Positions 8,561-17,601 of a stretch of 64,000 nt of DNA are shown piece by piece. Source of the DNA: Thermoactinomyces mirandus (lineage in GTDB: Bacteria > Bacillota > Bacilli > Thermoactinomycetales > Thermoactinomycetaceae); NCBI RefSeq assembly GCF_013868055.1, contig NZ_JACEOL010000033.1, positions 1 to 64,000 on the forward strand, given 5' to 3'. Numbering within the stretch: position 1 is the first letter of the stretch; every line of letters starts with the position of its first letter. The translations under genes and the position numbers were made by a program. The notes beneath the pieces were generated by a model. That model was not told the DNA's origin and did not search any database. It worked only from the letters and a program-made list of their open reading frames with translations.

Positions 8561-8591
8561 AACCCTTCCGCACTTATTGGAAGGGTTTTTT
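8561..8591 (+). terminator. Intrinsic terminator after the radical SAM gene
   Basis: AACCCTTCC (8561-8569) pairs perfectly with GGAAGGGTT (8579-8587), followed by T. Confidence 0.88.
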
Positions 8592-8823
8592 AACGTTGAT
8601 TATAACAATTTTAACAGGAAAACAGCTATGTTCTCTTTGACAAGTCCAAACTTCATCGATATGGCAGATCCGGCAAATCCACCTGCCAGGCAAAATTTGG
8701 ATATCACTTCCCTTCTGACCAATCTCTTTTTTTCTAAAAAAACTATTGATTTGTAGACTGTATTGATTCATATTGTATGAGGTATATGATTTTGCTGGAT
8801 AAATAGAAAGAAGAAGTGGTGTT

Positions 8824-9639
8824 ATGTTTATTCGGTTATTGGTCATTATTTTTTCCTCTATTCTCATTGCGTTTTCCTGGAATTCATTTTTATTGCCTCA
8901 TAAGGTACTGAGCAGCGGAGTTGCAGGGATTGGCATGATTATCAGTCTGTTGACTCCTATCAATACCGGTTATATCAATTTTGCATTGAATATTCCCCTG
9001 CTTGTTCTGGGGTTTGTGAAGCTGGGGAAAAAGTTCATGATGAATACGATTTTATCGGTTGTGGTCATATCCGGTGCCTTATTGTATTTACCGGTTAAGC
9101 CACTTTCTACTGATCCGATCCTGTCTGCGGTCTTTGGCGGGGTATTGGCCGGAATCGGAATTGGACTGATCTTTCGTTTTTCCGGGTCGACTGGCGGTCT
9201 GGACATCATTATCTTTTTGCTGGCAAGAAAAAAAGAAACTCCGCTGGGGACACTCACTTTTACCCTGAATGCCATTATTATCCTTATTTCAGGCTTCCTG
9301 TTTACATGGGATATTGCTTTGTATACGATGTTGTCCATCTATGTGACAGGGAAAGTTATTGATATGATTCATACCAGTCATTTGAAGTTAACGGTCATGA
9401 TTATTACCAATAAAGGTGAGGAAGTTAAGCGGAACCTGATTTCCAGGCTGGTTCGGGGCATTACCATTGTTGATGGAGAAGGAGCTTATACGAAAGAGAA
9501 GAGGAAAGTTCTGTTCATGATTATTTCCCGTTATCAATTGTCTGAGGTGAAAAAAATCATTCGGGAAAGTGATCCGGGAGCTTTTGTCAACATTATGGAG
9601 ACGCTCGATGTCATGGGATCATTTCACAGGGACTTGTAA
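8824..9639 (+). CDS. YitT-family membrane protein (DUF161/DUF2179)
   Basis: The 271-aa protein has five hydrophobic membrane segments in the first 180 residues (for example FIRLLVIIFSSILIAFSWNSF and TILSVVVISGALLYLPV), with the family signatures GVAGIGMIIS and GLIFRFSGSTGGLDIIIFLLARK. The C-terminal 80 residues form the DUF2179 cytoplasmic domain (VKRNLISRLVRGITIVDGEGAYT and FVNIMETLDVMGSF). Bacillales carry several paralogues; their function is not established. It is a single-gene unit with its own terminator. The start is an ATG; GAAGAAGTGG precedes it as a moderate ribosome binding site. Confidence 0.88.
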   Translation: MFIRLLVIIFSSILIAFSWNSFLLPHKVLSSGVAGIGMIISLLTPINTGYINFALNIPLLVLGFVKLGKKFMMNTILSVVVISGALLYLPVKPLSTDPILSAVFGGVLAGIGIGLIFRFSGSTGGLDIIIFLLARKKETPLGTLTFTLNAIIILISGFLFTWDIALYTMLSIYVTGKVIDMIHTSHLKLTVMIITNKGEEVKRNLISRLVRGITIVDGEGAYTKEKRKVLFMIISRYQLSEVKKIIRESDPGAFVNIMETLDVMGSFHRDL

Positions 9640-9647
9640 CAGAAGGT

Positions 9648-9680
9648 GACCGCAACAGAAAAAATTTGCGGTCCTTTTTT
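9648..9680 (+). terminator. Intrinsic terminator after the yitT-like gene
   Basis: GACCGCA (9648-9654) pairs with TGCGGTC (9667-9673), followed by seven T after one C. Confidence 0.85.
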
Positions 9681-9767
9681 GTATTTGGCTTATTGCATGA
9701 AGAAAGGATGTTTTGCGTTAAACTATAGTCAGATTTTGGATGAATTTCAGCAGAAAGGACAGGATTT

Positions 9768-10812
9768 ATGAAACAACCTGGCAACACGCAAAAAAGAAAA
9801 GATGAGCATATTCAAATCGTGCTGAATGAAAATGTAACAAGCGATAAGGTGACCACCGGATTTGAAAAATATCGCTTTGTGCACCAGGCATTGCCGGAGG
9901 TGGATCTCGAGGAAATCGATCTTTCCACTGCCTTTTTGGGAAAAGTCGCTTAAGGCTCCTTTATTTGTCAGTTCGATGACAGGAGGAACCCGGGAAACCG
10001 GTGAAATTAATAAAAGAATGACTATCGCCGCGCAGGAATGTGGCTGGGCAATGGCTCTGGCCATGCGGGTAGTTCTGGAACATCCGGAAATACAGCATAC
10101 TTTTCAGGTACGTCGTTATGCTCCCGATATCCCGATTATTGCAAATATCGGAGCCGTCCAGTTAAATAAAGGAGTGGGTGCCGATGACTGCCGGCGCCTG
10201 GTTGAGATTGCCGAAGCGGATGTTTTGGTTTTGTATCTCAATGCGATGCAGGAAGTTTTCCAGCCGGAAGGAGATGTTGATTTCAGGGGGCTGTCAAGCA
10301 AAATTGAGAAATTGTGCCGGCAATTGTCCATACCCGTTGGCGTGAAAGAAGTGGGATGGGGAATCAATGGTGTTCTGGCGAAAATATTGTTTGATTGTGG
10401 TGTACAGTTTGTTGATGTAGCTGGAGCCGGAGGCATATTGTGGAGTCAGGTGGAAAAGCATCAAACCGGTCACCCGTTGCTGAAAAAAGCGGTCCAGGCT
10501 TTTACCGATTGGGGAATTCCAACAGCGGAGTGCATTCTGGAAGCAAAAAGTATGGCAAAAGCCCGAACGATTCTTGCAAGCGGAGGCCTGAAAACGGGAG
10601 TAGATGCGGCAAAAGCGATTGCCTTGGGCGCCGATTTGGCCGGATTGGTGCGTTCGCTGTTGCCTGCTGCTATTGATCCGGATTCCGAGAAGATGGTAAA
10701 GCGGCTGGAGCTGGTGATGCTGGAAATGAAAATCGCCATGTTTGGGGCAGGAATTACCTCCGTTTCAGACTTGAAGGAAAGTAACCGGCTTGTTTATGAG
10801 GCTTCCGGTTAA
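9768..10812 (+). pseudogene. fni: Type 2 isopentenyl-diphosphate isomerase, frameshifted
   Basis: Two overlapping frames together encode an Fni/IDI-2 protein. The first (from ATG 9768, AAAGGACAGG upstream) gives RKDEHIQIVL and FVHQALPEVDLEEIDLSTAFLGK, then stops at 9951. The second continues with APLFVSSMTGG to a stop at 10812. Removing one A from the 4-A run at 9941-9944 restores one frame of 347 codons, the normal family length. IDI-2 uses FMN to interconvert isopentenyl and dimethylallyl diphosphate. Beyond the frameshift, several conserved sites differ: the usual AxGSxR is MALAMR, the HLN motif is YLN, and the GGT of the FMN phosphate loop is GGI. These substitutions suggest real decay or a divergent function, not only a sequencing indel. 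Confidence 0.85.
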
Positions 10813-10896
10813 CTTTTCTCTCAGGATCAATTTATGGATTTCGACAAAAATATGAATTTTGGGGTTCAGATAGATTGATTTTTTCTTGATCATGAT

Positions 10897-10919
10897 AATA
10901 TTTAGATCGATTAAATATT
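10897..10919. promoter_or_regulatory. Inverted repeat, probable MarR operator
   Basis: AATATTTA and TAAATATT form a perfect 8-bp inverted repeat with a 7-base spacer, 46 bases before the marR start. MarR-family proteins commonly bind such sites in their own promoters. Confidence 0.5.
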
Positions 10920-10964
10920 AATGGCTTTAATTAATGGAAGGTTTTCGGAAAGTGGGGGAGACTC

Positions 10965-11444
10965 ATGGATCATGGAAATATATTATCGCGGATTCAGGCA
11001 TTGACCTATTCCATTACCAGAAAAATCGGTCATCAGATTGAAGGAGTTTTGTCGGAACTGGGATTGACCCGCGGGCAATTTTATATTTTGAAAACCATCG
11101 AATCCCAAGGGAAATGCCGGGCAACAGATATTGCCAACATGATGGAGGTGAAGCCAAGCGCCGTTACGTTAATGATTGACCGGCTTGAAGCACGTCGGTG
11201 GGTAAGGCGTTCACAGGATACAAGTGACCGGCGTGTCATTATTATTGAATTGACCCCGGAAGGAAAGGAAGTTTTGGAAAAGGCCAGGAAAATTAGCGAT
11301 GAGGTTGTCAGGCGTTATTTTGCCCATTTGTCTTATGGGGATTTAAACCATCTTCTGAAAATTTATGAGAAACTTGAGAGAATTGCCGTTGACAAGCATG
11401 AGAAATCAAAAGGGGAGAAAGGGAACAGAAGGGCCAGGCAATGA
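10965..11444 (+). CDS. MarR family transcriptional regulator
   Basis: The 159-aa protein has the winged helix-turn-helix of MarR: LTRGQFYILKTIE, CRATDIANMMEVKPSAVTLMIDRLEARRWVRR, then the wing DTSDRRVIIIELTPEGKEVLEKA. Helices at both ends form the dimer interface. The C-terminus is basic (KHEKSKGEKGNRRARQ). No transporter or enzyme gene follows on the same transcript, so only autoregulation through the upstream inverted repeat is suggested. The ATG follows GGGGGA with good spacing. Confidence 0.88.
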   Translation: MDHGNILSRIQALTYSITRKIGHQIEGVLSELGLTRGQFYILKTIESQGKCRATDIANMMEVKPSAVTLMIDRLEARRWVRRSQDTSDRRVIIIELTPEGKEVLEKARKISDEVVRRYFAHLSYGDLNHLLKIYEKLERIAVDKHEKSKGEKGNRRARQ

Positions 11445-11870
11445 AAAACAGCAAAAAAAGCCTGTTACACAAAGCAGATTGCTATGCAGGACAGACAATT
11501 GCAGGTACGTGAGTTGAAAACAGCAAGGTGAAGGTACCGTTTCAGGCAATTTTTTTGGTATGATTAGAATGATAATTGAAAAATCAGCGAACTGTCGGTT
11601 TCTCTAAACTTTTTTATAACCGTGACTTACTTTAGCCAAAAGACAATGTTTTTTATGGCTACCAGAATATCAGAAGCATTCATCGCCTGGCGAGTGTTTC
11701 TCTTCAGGCACAACCATGGTTTCGATGATGATTTTGATAAAAAGATCTGGTATTATTGGTGGACAGTCAGTCATAGAATACTTGTGTGAAATTTCAACGG
11801 ATGACAGGGATGGCTGTTTTTGCCGTCGGCTTTAACAAAGATATTTTCATAAAAAAGGAAGGTCTTTTCT
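11445..11870. other. 426-base non-coding stretch
   Basis: No convincing gene, tRNA or terminator is visible. The sequence is of mixed composition with only short open frames. It must hold the promoter of the next gene; a ribosome binding site, AAAGGAAGG, lies just before 11871. Confidence 0.5.
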
Positions 11871-12878
11871 ATGCAGCTACCAGACTGGTTACAGAGTTGG
11901 AAATGGGATCAGCGGTGGCGGGAAACAGGATTTGACTTCTTGGATGAAGCAACTTATTTGGATGAACTGATACAATTCATGGATGGGGAAACGGACTTGA
12001 TCGTTTTTGCCGAAGCTAGCAAATTAGGGTATGCGCGCCAGATTGTGCTTGCATATCAGCCATTGGTTGAAAACCAAATTTTTGCTGTATTTCAGGGTCA
12101 GTCTGTGTATACGTTGGCCATTCCAGCTGATCTGGATGAAGTTTGCCGTTTTTCCGAACATTACATATCCCCGGGTTGGCAAATAAATCAAAAACGGCTG
12201 CCATCAAATACCTTTCCCCGGGTTTGGCGGGGGACCAGCCAGAGGCCGTTGGCGCCTTTAACAAATGAAAATTTGAAACTGGCTCCTTTTTATATAGGAG
12301 TCGGTCATTATGAAAATGAAATGGTCGATATGGAAAATCGTGCCGCATTTAATCCTTTCCTTCATACGGACCGCATGGTAATGGCAAGTGCGGACGGAGG
12401 ACAGGTTTCACAATGGTATACGCGCTATTCCGGTTCGATTTTTTCCATTTACCGGATCCCCACGGAAGACGGGCGCGGGATTTTTTATCTGTTTGTCCAT
12501 TATTGTCCATGTCCTTTTGTCAAGGGAAAGCAACGCATCCTTGATCAGTTGTCAAAAGAGAAAAAATCAGCCGCCAAGTTACCGGCAGATGTTCCTGTTG
12601 ATGTGATTTTTTCGTTATCCGGTTTCTTTTTCCAACAGCTTTATACGATTGAAGAGTTGAAAAAAGAAGCAATTCAAGGCAATTATGAATGGTTTATTCA
12701 TTTATTGGGATATCTGGATTGTTCGCTTGTACAACAGGAAAATCAGGATATAGAACAAATGCTGGCCGATTTTGCCTGTTGCAATCATCAAACCATCCGG
12801 CAAGAGGTTGCCACATTGGCCCAGCTTCACGGTTGGCAGAGTCTCCTGAAACAATTGGAAAAACAGGATGTCAACTAA
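11871..12878 (+). CDS. Uncharacterised protein, 335 aa
   Basis: I do not recognise this protein. It has no signal peptide or membrane segment and is acidic and rich in aromatic residues. The N-terminal two thirds look like an alpha/beta domain (DLIVFAEASKLGYARQIVLAY, FYIGVGHYENEM, GSIFSIYRIPTEDGRGIFYLFVHY). Residues 250-335 are mostly helical (EELKKEAIQGNYEWFIHLLGYLD, then a HEAT-like tail IRQEVATLAQLHGWQSLLKQLEKQ). Two cysteine pairs (CPCPF and CC near residue 305) could bind a metal but show no known spacing. It is read from a good AAGGAAGG site and followed by a bidirectional terminator, so it is a real, single-gene unit. Confidence 0.7.
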   Translation: MQLPDWLQSWKWDQRWRETGFDFLDEATYLDELIQFMDGETDLIVFAEASKLGYARQIVLAYQPLVENQIFAVFQGQSVYTLAIPADLDEVCRFSEHYISPGWQINQKRLPSNTFPRVWRGTSQRPLAPLTNENLKLAPFYIGVGHYENEMVDMENRAAFNPFLHTDRMVMASADGGQVSQWYTRYSGSIFSIYRIPTEDGRGIFYLFVHYCPCPFVKGKQRILDQLSKEKKSAAKLPADVPVDVIFSLSGFFFQQLYTIEELKKEAIQGNYEWFIHLLGYLDCSLVQQENQDIEQMLADFACCNHQTIRQEVATLAQLHGWQSLLKQLEKQDVN

Positions 12879-12885
12879 TGTTATA

Positions 12886-12918
12886 AAGGAGTCAGGTTGT
12901 GTGCCTGGCTCCTTTTTC
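12886..12918. terminator. Bidirectional intrinsic terminator
   Basis: AAGGAGTCAGG (12886-12896) pairs with CCTGGCTCCTT (12904-12914); T run on the plus side and A run on the other. It serves the 335-aa gene and speE. Confidence 0.85.
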
Positions 12919-12940
12919 AATACCTTGGTCAAAAAGTGAG

Positions 12941-13789
12941 TTATTCAATTTTCAGGAATTCCGGCAGGTCAAAACAGGATTGCAGGATGGATTGATTGAC
13001 GTACTTCGTGTCCTTGTGAAAATCATCGACACAGAGATCCCGATACTTTCTGGATCCCAAAGTGAAACTCCAGAATCCGCCCGGGTAAGTGGGAACGGTT
13101 GCAGTATAAACTTTGCAAACAGGAAACAGATTTCGAATATGGCCGATGGTTTCTTTCATGACGGAGCGGTGGAACAGGGGAGACTGGCTCTGGCAAACCA
13201 TTAATCCGTCATCTTTCAAGGCATGGTAGATATTTTTATAAAAGCTTTGTTCAAACAGCGCTTTGGCAGGTCCAACCGGATCGGATGAATCAACGATAAT
13301 GACATCGTAATGATTCCTGATCGCCTGTACATGTTTAATGCCATCGTTGAAAATAAATTGTACACGCGGGTCGGAAAGATTTCCCGAAACAGCTGGCAGA
13401 TGCTCCTTGCAAACGTCAACGACCATTTGATCGATTTCCACCATATCTATTTCTTTTACCTGCTCATATTTGGCAACTTCTCTGGCGGCCCCGCAATCGC
13501 CTCCGCCGATAATCAGCACACGTTCGGGCTCCGGATGGATTGACAGCGGAATATGGGTGATCATCTCGTTATAAATGTGTCCATCCAATGAAGTTGTTTG
13601 CACGACTCCGTCCAATACCAGCATTCGTCCAAAATCGTAAGAATCGAGAATCATTACGTGCTGAAAAGGAGAGGATCGGGAAAAGATAATCTCTTTAATG
13701 CGATAGCTTACTTTCATATTTTCCCGTTCATCTTCTACAAGCCACAGGTCCCCGTTGATTTTCCGGAGAAAGCTTGATGATTCGCTCAT
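12941..13789 (-). CDS. speE: Spermidine synthase (polyamine aminopropyltransferase)
   Basis: The 282-aa protein has the SpeE N-terminal beta domain (SYRIKEIIFSRSSPFQHVMILDSYDFGRMLVLDGVVQTT) and the Rossmann-like catalytic domain. Key motifs are GHIYNEMITHIPL, LIIGGGDCGAAREV for decarboxylated SAM binding, VEIDQMVVDVCKEHLP, and DVIIVDSSDPVGPAKALF carrying the catalytic Asp. It transfers the aminopropyl group from decarboxylated SAM to putrescine. The ATG at 13789 follows GGGAGG. In Bacillus speE is paired with speB (agmatinase), which is not adjacent here; the arginase-fold gene at 409 is 12 kb away. Confidence 0.95.
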   Translation of the reverse strand: MSESSSFLRKINGDLWLVEDERENMKVSYRIKEIIFSRSSPFQHVMILDSYDFGRMLVLDGVVQTTSLDGHIYNEMITHIPLSIHPEPERVLIIGGGDCGAAREVAKYEQVKEIDMVEIDQMVVDVCKEHLPAVSGNLSDPRVQFIFNDGIKHVQAIRNHYDVIIVDSSDPVGPAKALFEQSFYKNIYHALKDDGLMVCQSQSPLFHRSVMKETIGHIRNLFPVCKVYTATVPTYPGGFWSFTLGSRKYRDLCVDDFHKDTKYVNQSILQSCFDLPEFLKIE

Positions 13790-13969
13790 ATTTATGAACC
13801 TCCCTGATTGTGTATGTATGATTTCGACAAATCATTTTATCAAATGTTCTGCCCTTTTTGCAGTTGGAAGAATCCCTGCTTTTTTGTGCCATCCGTTTGT
13901 CAAGCTTCTTATTTTTTAATATACTTTTTCTGAAAAGCTTCTGATTAATGCATGACAAAGGAGAGGCTT

Positions 13970-14419
13970 ATGGAGAATAAAGAGCCCATCCCCAATGAAC
14001 GCTTTGCTGAGATCGAACGGTTACTCAGGAAAATCAGTGTGATTGTCAAGAGAAAAGGCAGAGAAATCCTGAACCATTTTCCCGTTACTCCTCCCCAGTT
14101 AACAGCCTTGTTGCTGCTCAGGGATGAAGGAGATTTAACCATTGGCGAACTGAGCCAAAAGATGTTTCTGGCATGCAGTACGATGACTGACATGATTGAC
14201 CGGATGGAAAAAAACGGGGTTGTCAAGCGGGTAAAAGATGAAAATGACCGGCGTGTTGTGCGGATTCATCTGCTTGATAAAGGGCGCCAGATTATCCATG
14301 AAGTTCTGGCTGCGCGTCGTCAATATCTGGCAAATGTCCTGTCCCATTTGTCATATGAAGAAACGGAACAAATCAAGACACACCTGTCTGTTTTATACGA
14401 GGAAATGAAAAAAATGTGA
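13970..14419 (+). CDS. ysmB: MarR family regulator (YsmB-like)
   Basis: The start at ATG 13970 was chosen because AAAGGAGAGG precedes it; an in-frame ATG at 13952 has no such site. The 149-aa protein has the MarR winged helix (VTPPQLTALLLLRDEGDLTIGELSQKMFLACSTMTDMIDRMEKNGVVKR and DENDRRVVRIHLLDKG). Its position immediately before racE and gerM matches ysmB of B. subtilis, which argues for orthology. A good terminator follows, so racE is probably read from its own promoter. Confidence 0.85.
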   Translation: MENKEPIPNERFAEIERLLRKISVIVKRKGREILNHFPVTPPQLTALLLLRDEGDLTIGELSQKMFLACSTMTDMIDRMEKNGVVKRVKDENDRRVVRIHLLDKGRQIIHEVLAARRQYLANVLSHLSYEETEQIKTHLSVLYEEMKKM

Positions 14420-14425
14420 GGTTAT

Positions 14426-14455
14426 CCTCCATTCTTGACTGAATGGAGGTTTTTG
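14426..14455 (+). terminator. Intrinsic terminator after the ysmB-like gene
   Basis: CCTCCATTC (14426-14434) pairs perfectly with GAATGGAGG (14441-14449), followed by five T. Confidence 0.88.
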
Positions 14456-14555
14456 TATGGACAGGTTCCAAAAAGGCCGGTTCTAAATATGATAAGATGG
14501 ATGAAAATGGTTTTACAATGCGTTGGACGAATAAGAACAGGAGTTGGATTTCAAC

Positions 14556-15377
14556 ATGACGCAGCATATGAAAGAGCAAGCGATCGGCATTCTGGATTCC
14601 GGAGTTGGCGGACTGACCGTGGCGCGTGAAGTCATGCGGCAATTGCCCCGGGAAACCATCTACTATGTCGGGGATACGAAGCGTTGTCCATATGGTCCCA
14701 GAAGTATGGAAGAAGTTCAGACATTTACCATGGAGATCGTTCAGTTTTTGATGGGGTTTCCTCTGAAAGCGATTTTGATCGCTTGTAATACAGCAACAGC
14801 AGCAGCATTGGATCTGGTAAGAGAACAGATTAACGTTCCGGTGCTTGGGGTGATAGAACCCGGTGCCCGGGCAGCGATCAAAGCGACCCGGAATCATACG
14901 ATTGGTGTTATCGGCACACAAGGAACGATCCGAAGCAAAGCGTACGAACGGGCACTTCGGCAAATTCATCCGGGTTTGGCCATACACAGTCTGGCCTGCC
15001 CGACACTGGTGCCTTTGGTGGAAAGCGGTTTGAGCCATACGGCGATGGCGGACAAGGTCGTGGGTGAGGCGCTGGCTCCGTTAAAGAAAACTTCGATTGA
15101 CACCCTGATCCTGGGATGTACCCATTATCCGCTGTTGACCGATTCAATCCGGAAAACGATGAAAATATCTGTTTCAATCATCAGTTCCGCCGAAGAAACT
15201 GCTGCTGAATTGAGTACCATTTTGCAGCACCAGCAATTGCTGTCACAGCAGCGCTTCCCGCAACACCGTTTCTTTACCACGGGTTCGACAGAAACTTTTA
15301 CAAAAGTTGCAGAAGAATTGTTCGGGAATCCGGTCATTGTCGAGCAAATTGATCTCGGCTCGCTTACCGTCGGATAA
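14556..15377 (+). CDS. racE: Glutamate racemase
   Basis: The 273-aa protein (ATG 14556, AGGAG upstream; a TTG at 14544 is too close to that site) has the MurI/RacE pattern. IGILDSGVGGLTVAREV contains the first catalytic-site Asp-Ser, YVGDTKRCPYGPRS follows, and the two catalytic cysteines are in IACNTATAAALD and ILGCTHYPLL. It makes D-glutamate for peptidoglycan and possibly for poly-gamma-glutamate, in the cytoplasm. Gene order ysmB-racE-gerM-rph is the same as in Bacillus. Confidence 0.95.
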   Translation: MTQHMKEQAIGILDSGVGGLTVAREVMRQLPRETIYYVGDTKRCPYGPRSMEEVQTFTMEIVQFLMGFPLKAILIACNTATAAALDLVREQINVPVLGVIEPGARAAIKATRNHTIGVIGTQGTIRSKAYERALRQIHPGLAIHSLACPTLVPLVESGLSHTAMADKVVGEALAPLKKTSIDTLILGCTHYPLLTDSIRKTMKISVSIISSAEETAAELSTILQHQQLLSQQRFPQHRFFTTGSTETFTKVAEELFGNPVIVEQIDLGSLTVG

Positions 15378-15458
15378 AAATTGATAAATTTAGTGCTAAA
15401 TCCCTCCAGGGCTCGTATACATGTAGTAAATGACTTGTCCTTGGAGGGATGATTGTTC

Positions 15459-16499
15459 ATGCATAATCGATGGTTTTGGGCATCAGCCTGTTTTTTGCTG
15501 GTTCCGCTGGTGTTGAGCGGTTGTGTGTTTGGGCCGGAAAAAAATGCATCAAAACCGATTGATCCGCCGCCTGCCGATATAGAGCAGAATACATCAGAAG
15601 TGACGGCAAATCAGGCAAAAAAAGAAGAAGCCGAACAGACCCTGGGAGTCGAACTTTATTTTATGACTCATACCGGCCATCTGGCTCCATATACCCTGAA
15701 CCTCCCATCGTCAAAAGGAATTGCCAAAGAAGTATTAAAATTCATGGTAAAGGATGGGCCTGGACAGGCCATGCTTCCCAAAGGATTCACCCCGATCCTG
15801 CCAAAGGGGACGCAAGTGAAAGCACTGAATATTCAGGACGGAGTTGCAACCATTGATTTTTCCAAAGAATTTTTGAATTACAAACAGGAAGAAGAAGAGA
15901 ATCTGTTAAGTGCGATTACGTGGACCTTGACCGGTTTTCCGACCGTAAACGAGGTAAACATTTGGGTCGACGGAAAGCTGCTTTCCGCAATGCCCAAGGG
16001 AAAAACCCCGGCACAGGGTTTGACCAGGAAAGATGGGATCAATCTGGAGGTAGCCAAGGGAACCGACATTACCCGCAGTATGCCGGTAACCCTTTATTTC
16101 ATAGGGCAATTGCCGGATAACCATACTTATTACGTACCTGTTACCCGAATGGTTAATGCCTCGGACAATGTAGGTGAAGTGGTTATTGATGAACTGGTAA
16201 AAGGGCCGCAATTGCAATCCGGATTAAGTGCAGCGCTTGATACGACACTCAAAGTAAACAAGGTGCAGGTGAAAGGGGATCTGGCGGTTGCCGATTTCGG
16301 GGAACAGCTGCTGCAATACGGAAAAAATGCCGCTTCCGAGGATGCTCTGCAAACGATTGTACTTTCCCTGACCGAAAATACGTCAGCTGAAAAGGTAAAG
16401 CTGATCGTCAATGGAAAACAGAATATCACGGTGGAGGGAGAAAAGACAGTGAGTGAACCGGTCTCAAGACCTAAATTCATTAATCCCAATAAATCCTGA
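15459..16499 (+). CDS. gerM: Spore germination lipoprotein GerM
   Basis: The 346-aa protein starts at ATG 15459, 10 bases after GGAGGG. The signal peptide ends in the lipobox VLSGC near residue 26, so it is a membrane-anchored lipoprotein. Two GerMN domains follow: the first around residues 65-190 (VELYFMTHTGHLAPYTLNL, GVATIDFSKEFL) and the second around residues 205-330 (VTLYFIGQLPDNHTYYVPVTR, LAVADFGEQLLQYG). GerM takes part in sporulation and germination in Bacillus, probably through the cortex or envelope. Its presence marks the host as a spore former. A terminator separates it from rph. Confidence 0.93.
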   Translation: MHNRWFWASACFLLVPLVLSGCVFGPEKNASKPIDPPPADIEQNTSEVTANQAKKEEAEQTLGVELYFMTHTGHLAPYTLNLPSSKGIAKEVLKFMVKDGPGQAMLPKGFTPILPKGTQVKALNIQDGVATIDFSKEFLNYKQEEEENLLSAITWTLTGFPTVNEVNIWVDGKLLSAMPKGKTPAQGLTRKDGINLEVAKGTDITRSMPVTLYFIGQLPDNHTYYVPVTRMVNASDNVGEVVIDELVKGPQLQSGLSAALDTTLKVNKVQVKGDLAVADFGEQLLQYGKNAASEDALQTIVLSLTENTSAEKVKLIVNGKQNITVEGEKTVSEPVSRPKFINPNKS

Positions 16500-16628
16500 C
16501 AAAGGATCAAAAGTTTGGGCGAAATCAGTTGATGAGCCTGCCTGAAGGTCCAAGGCTAGAGCGGCATGACTGCTTCCTGGGAGCAAACCGGTCCTGAAAA
16601 TTGCATCAGGGTTTTTGTTTTCAGCTGC

Positions 16629-16660
16629 AAGGAATGAGTAGAATTTCATTCCTTTTTTCT
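16629..16660 (+). terminator. Intrinsic terminator between gerM and rph
   Basis: AAGGAATGA (16629-16637) pairs with TCATTCCTT (16646-16654), followed by a T-rich run. Confidence 0.8.
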
Positions 16661-16689
16661 TTTCTGATTCTGAATTTGTTTTGCGGGTA

Positions 16690-16698
16690 TGCTATACT
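16690..16698 (+). promoter_or_regulatory. Extended -10 promoter of rph
   Basis: TGCTATACT is an extended -10 element (TGn-TATACT) 31 bases before the rph start; the -35 region is weak. Being right after the gerM terminator it should start the rph-rdgB-ysnB transcript. Confidence 0.55.
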
Positions 16699-16728
16699 AA
16701 AGGAACTTGGCACAGGAGGGAAACATCA

Positions 16729-17502
16729 TTGAGAACTGATGGACGTGCAAACAATGAACTGAGAAAAGTGGAGATGGAACGCGGGTTTATCAAAACGGCA
16801 GAAGGTTCGGTTTACATAACAGTCGGGGACACGCGAGTGATTTGTACCGCTACGGTGGAAGACCGTGTCCCCCCATTTTTGAGAAATTCCGGGAAGGGCT
16901 GGATTACGGCGGAATACTCCATGCTTCCCAGAGCAACCCAGCAAAGAACGATCCGGGAGTCCAGCCGGGGAAAAGTAAGCGGGCGAACGATGGAAATTCA
17001 ACGACTGATTGGCCGGGCGCTTCGTTCTGTTGTGGATCTGTCGGCTATCGGAGAAAGAACGATTTGGATTGATTGTGATGTGATCCAGGCTGATGGAGGT
17101 ACCCGTACCGCCTCGATTACAGGGGCGTATGTTGCCCTGGTGGATGCGTTGGCTCCTCTTGTAAGAAATGGAGTTCTTTCGACAATGCCGGTCAAGGATT
17201 TTCTGGCGGCGACCAGTGTGGGAATCGTGGGGAATCAAGTATTGCTGGATCTCTGTTATAAAGAGGACTCTTCGGCGACGGTCGATATGAATATTGTTAT
17301 GACGGGCCTGGGGAAATATGTTGAAATTCAGGGGACGGGCGAGGAATCACCTTTTTCCGGTGAACAACTGACCCATTTGCTGGAGTTGGCGAGAAAGGGT
17401 ACGATGGAATTAATCGGCATGCAAAAGGAAGTTTTGGGAATGGATGCCGATTTGGTAGGGGGAGCACCGGCAGATGAAAGTTCTTCTACCGCTTCCTTGT
17501 AA
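16729..17502 (+). CDS. rph: Ribonuclease PH
   Basis: The start is TTG 16729, eight bases after CAGGAGGG, giving 257 aa; earlier in-frame TTGs lack a site. RNase PH signatures are [20 protein letters not shown] at the N-terminus, [56 protein letters not shown] and [24 protein letters not shown], including the phosphate-binding and Arg-rich RNA-binding residues. It trims tRNA 3' ends with inorganic phosphate. A terminator-like hairpin follows before rdgB. Confidence 0.96.
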   Translation: MRTDGRANNELRKVEMERGFIKTAEGSVYITVGDTRVICTATVEDRVPPFLRNSGKGWITAEYSMLPRATQQRTIRESSRGKVSGRTMEIQRLIGRALRSVVDLSAIGERTIWIDCDVIQADGGTRTASITGAYVALVDALAPLVRNGVLSTMPVKDFLAATSVGIVGNQVLLDLCYKEDSSATVDMNIVMTGLGKYVEIQGTGEESPFSGEQLTHLLELARKGTMELIGMQKEVLGMDADLVGGAPADESSSTASL

Positions 17503-17509
17503 TTGAAGG

Positions 17510-17553
17510 AAATGCCCATGAGCCTTGGTCTATGTTCATGGGCATTTTCGATT
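17510..17553 (+). terminator. Hairpin/terminator after rph
   Basis: AAATGCCCATGA (17510-17521) pairs with TCATGGGCATTT (17536-17547), followed by a T-rich stretch. The next gene starts 50 bases later on the same strand, so termination may be partial. Confidence 0.65.
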
Positions 17554-17601
17554 TCTATATTCTGCTGGAGCAAACAGGAGGGAAGGGAAAGACCCAACGA
17601 A

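Noticed and set aside
9941-9951. Programmed frameshift in fni
   Set aside because: There is no slippery heptamer of the usual kind with a downstream pseudoknot, and the family is not known to use frameshifting. Active-site changes favour decay.
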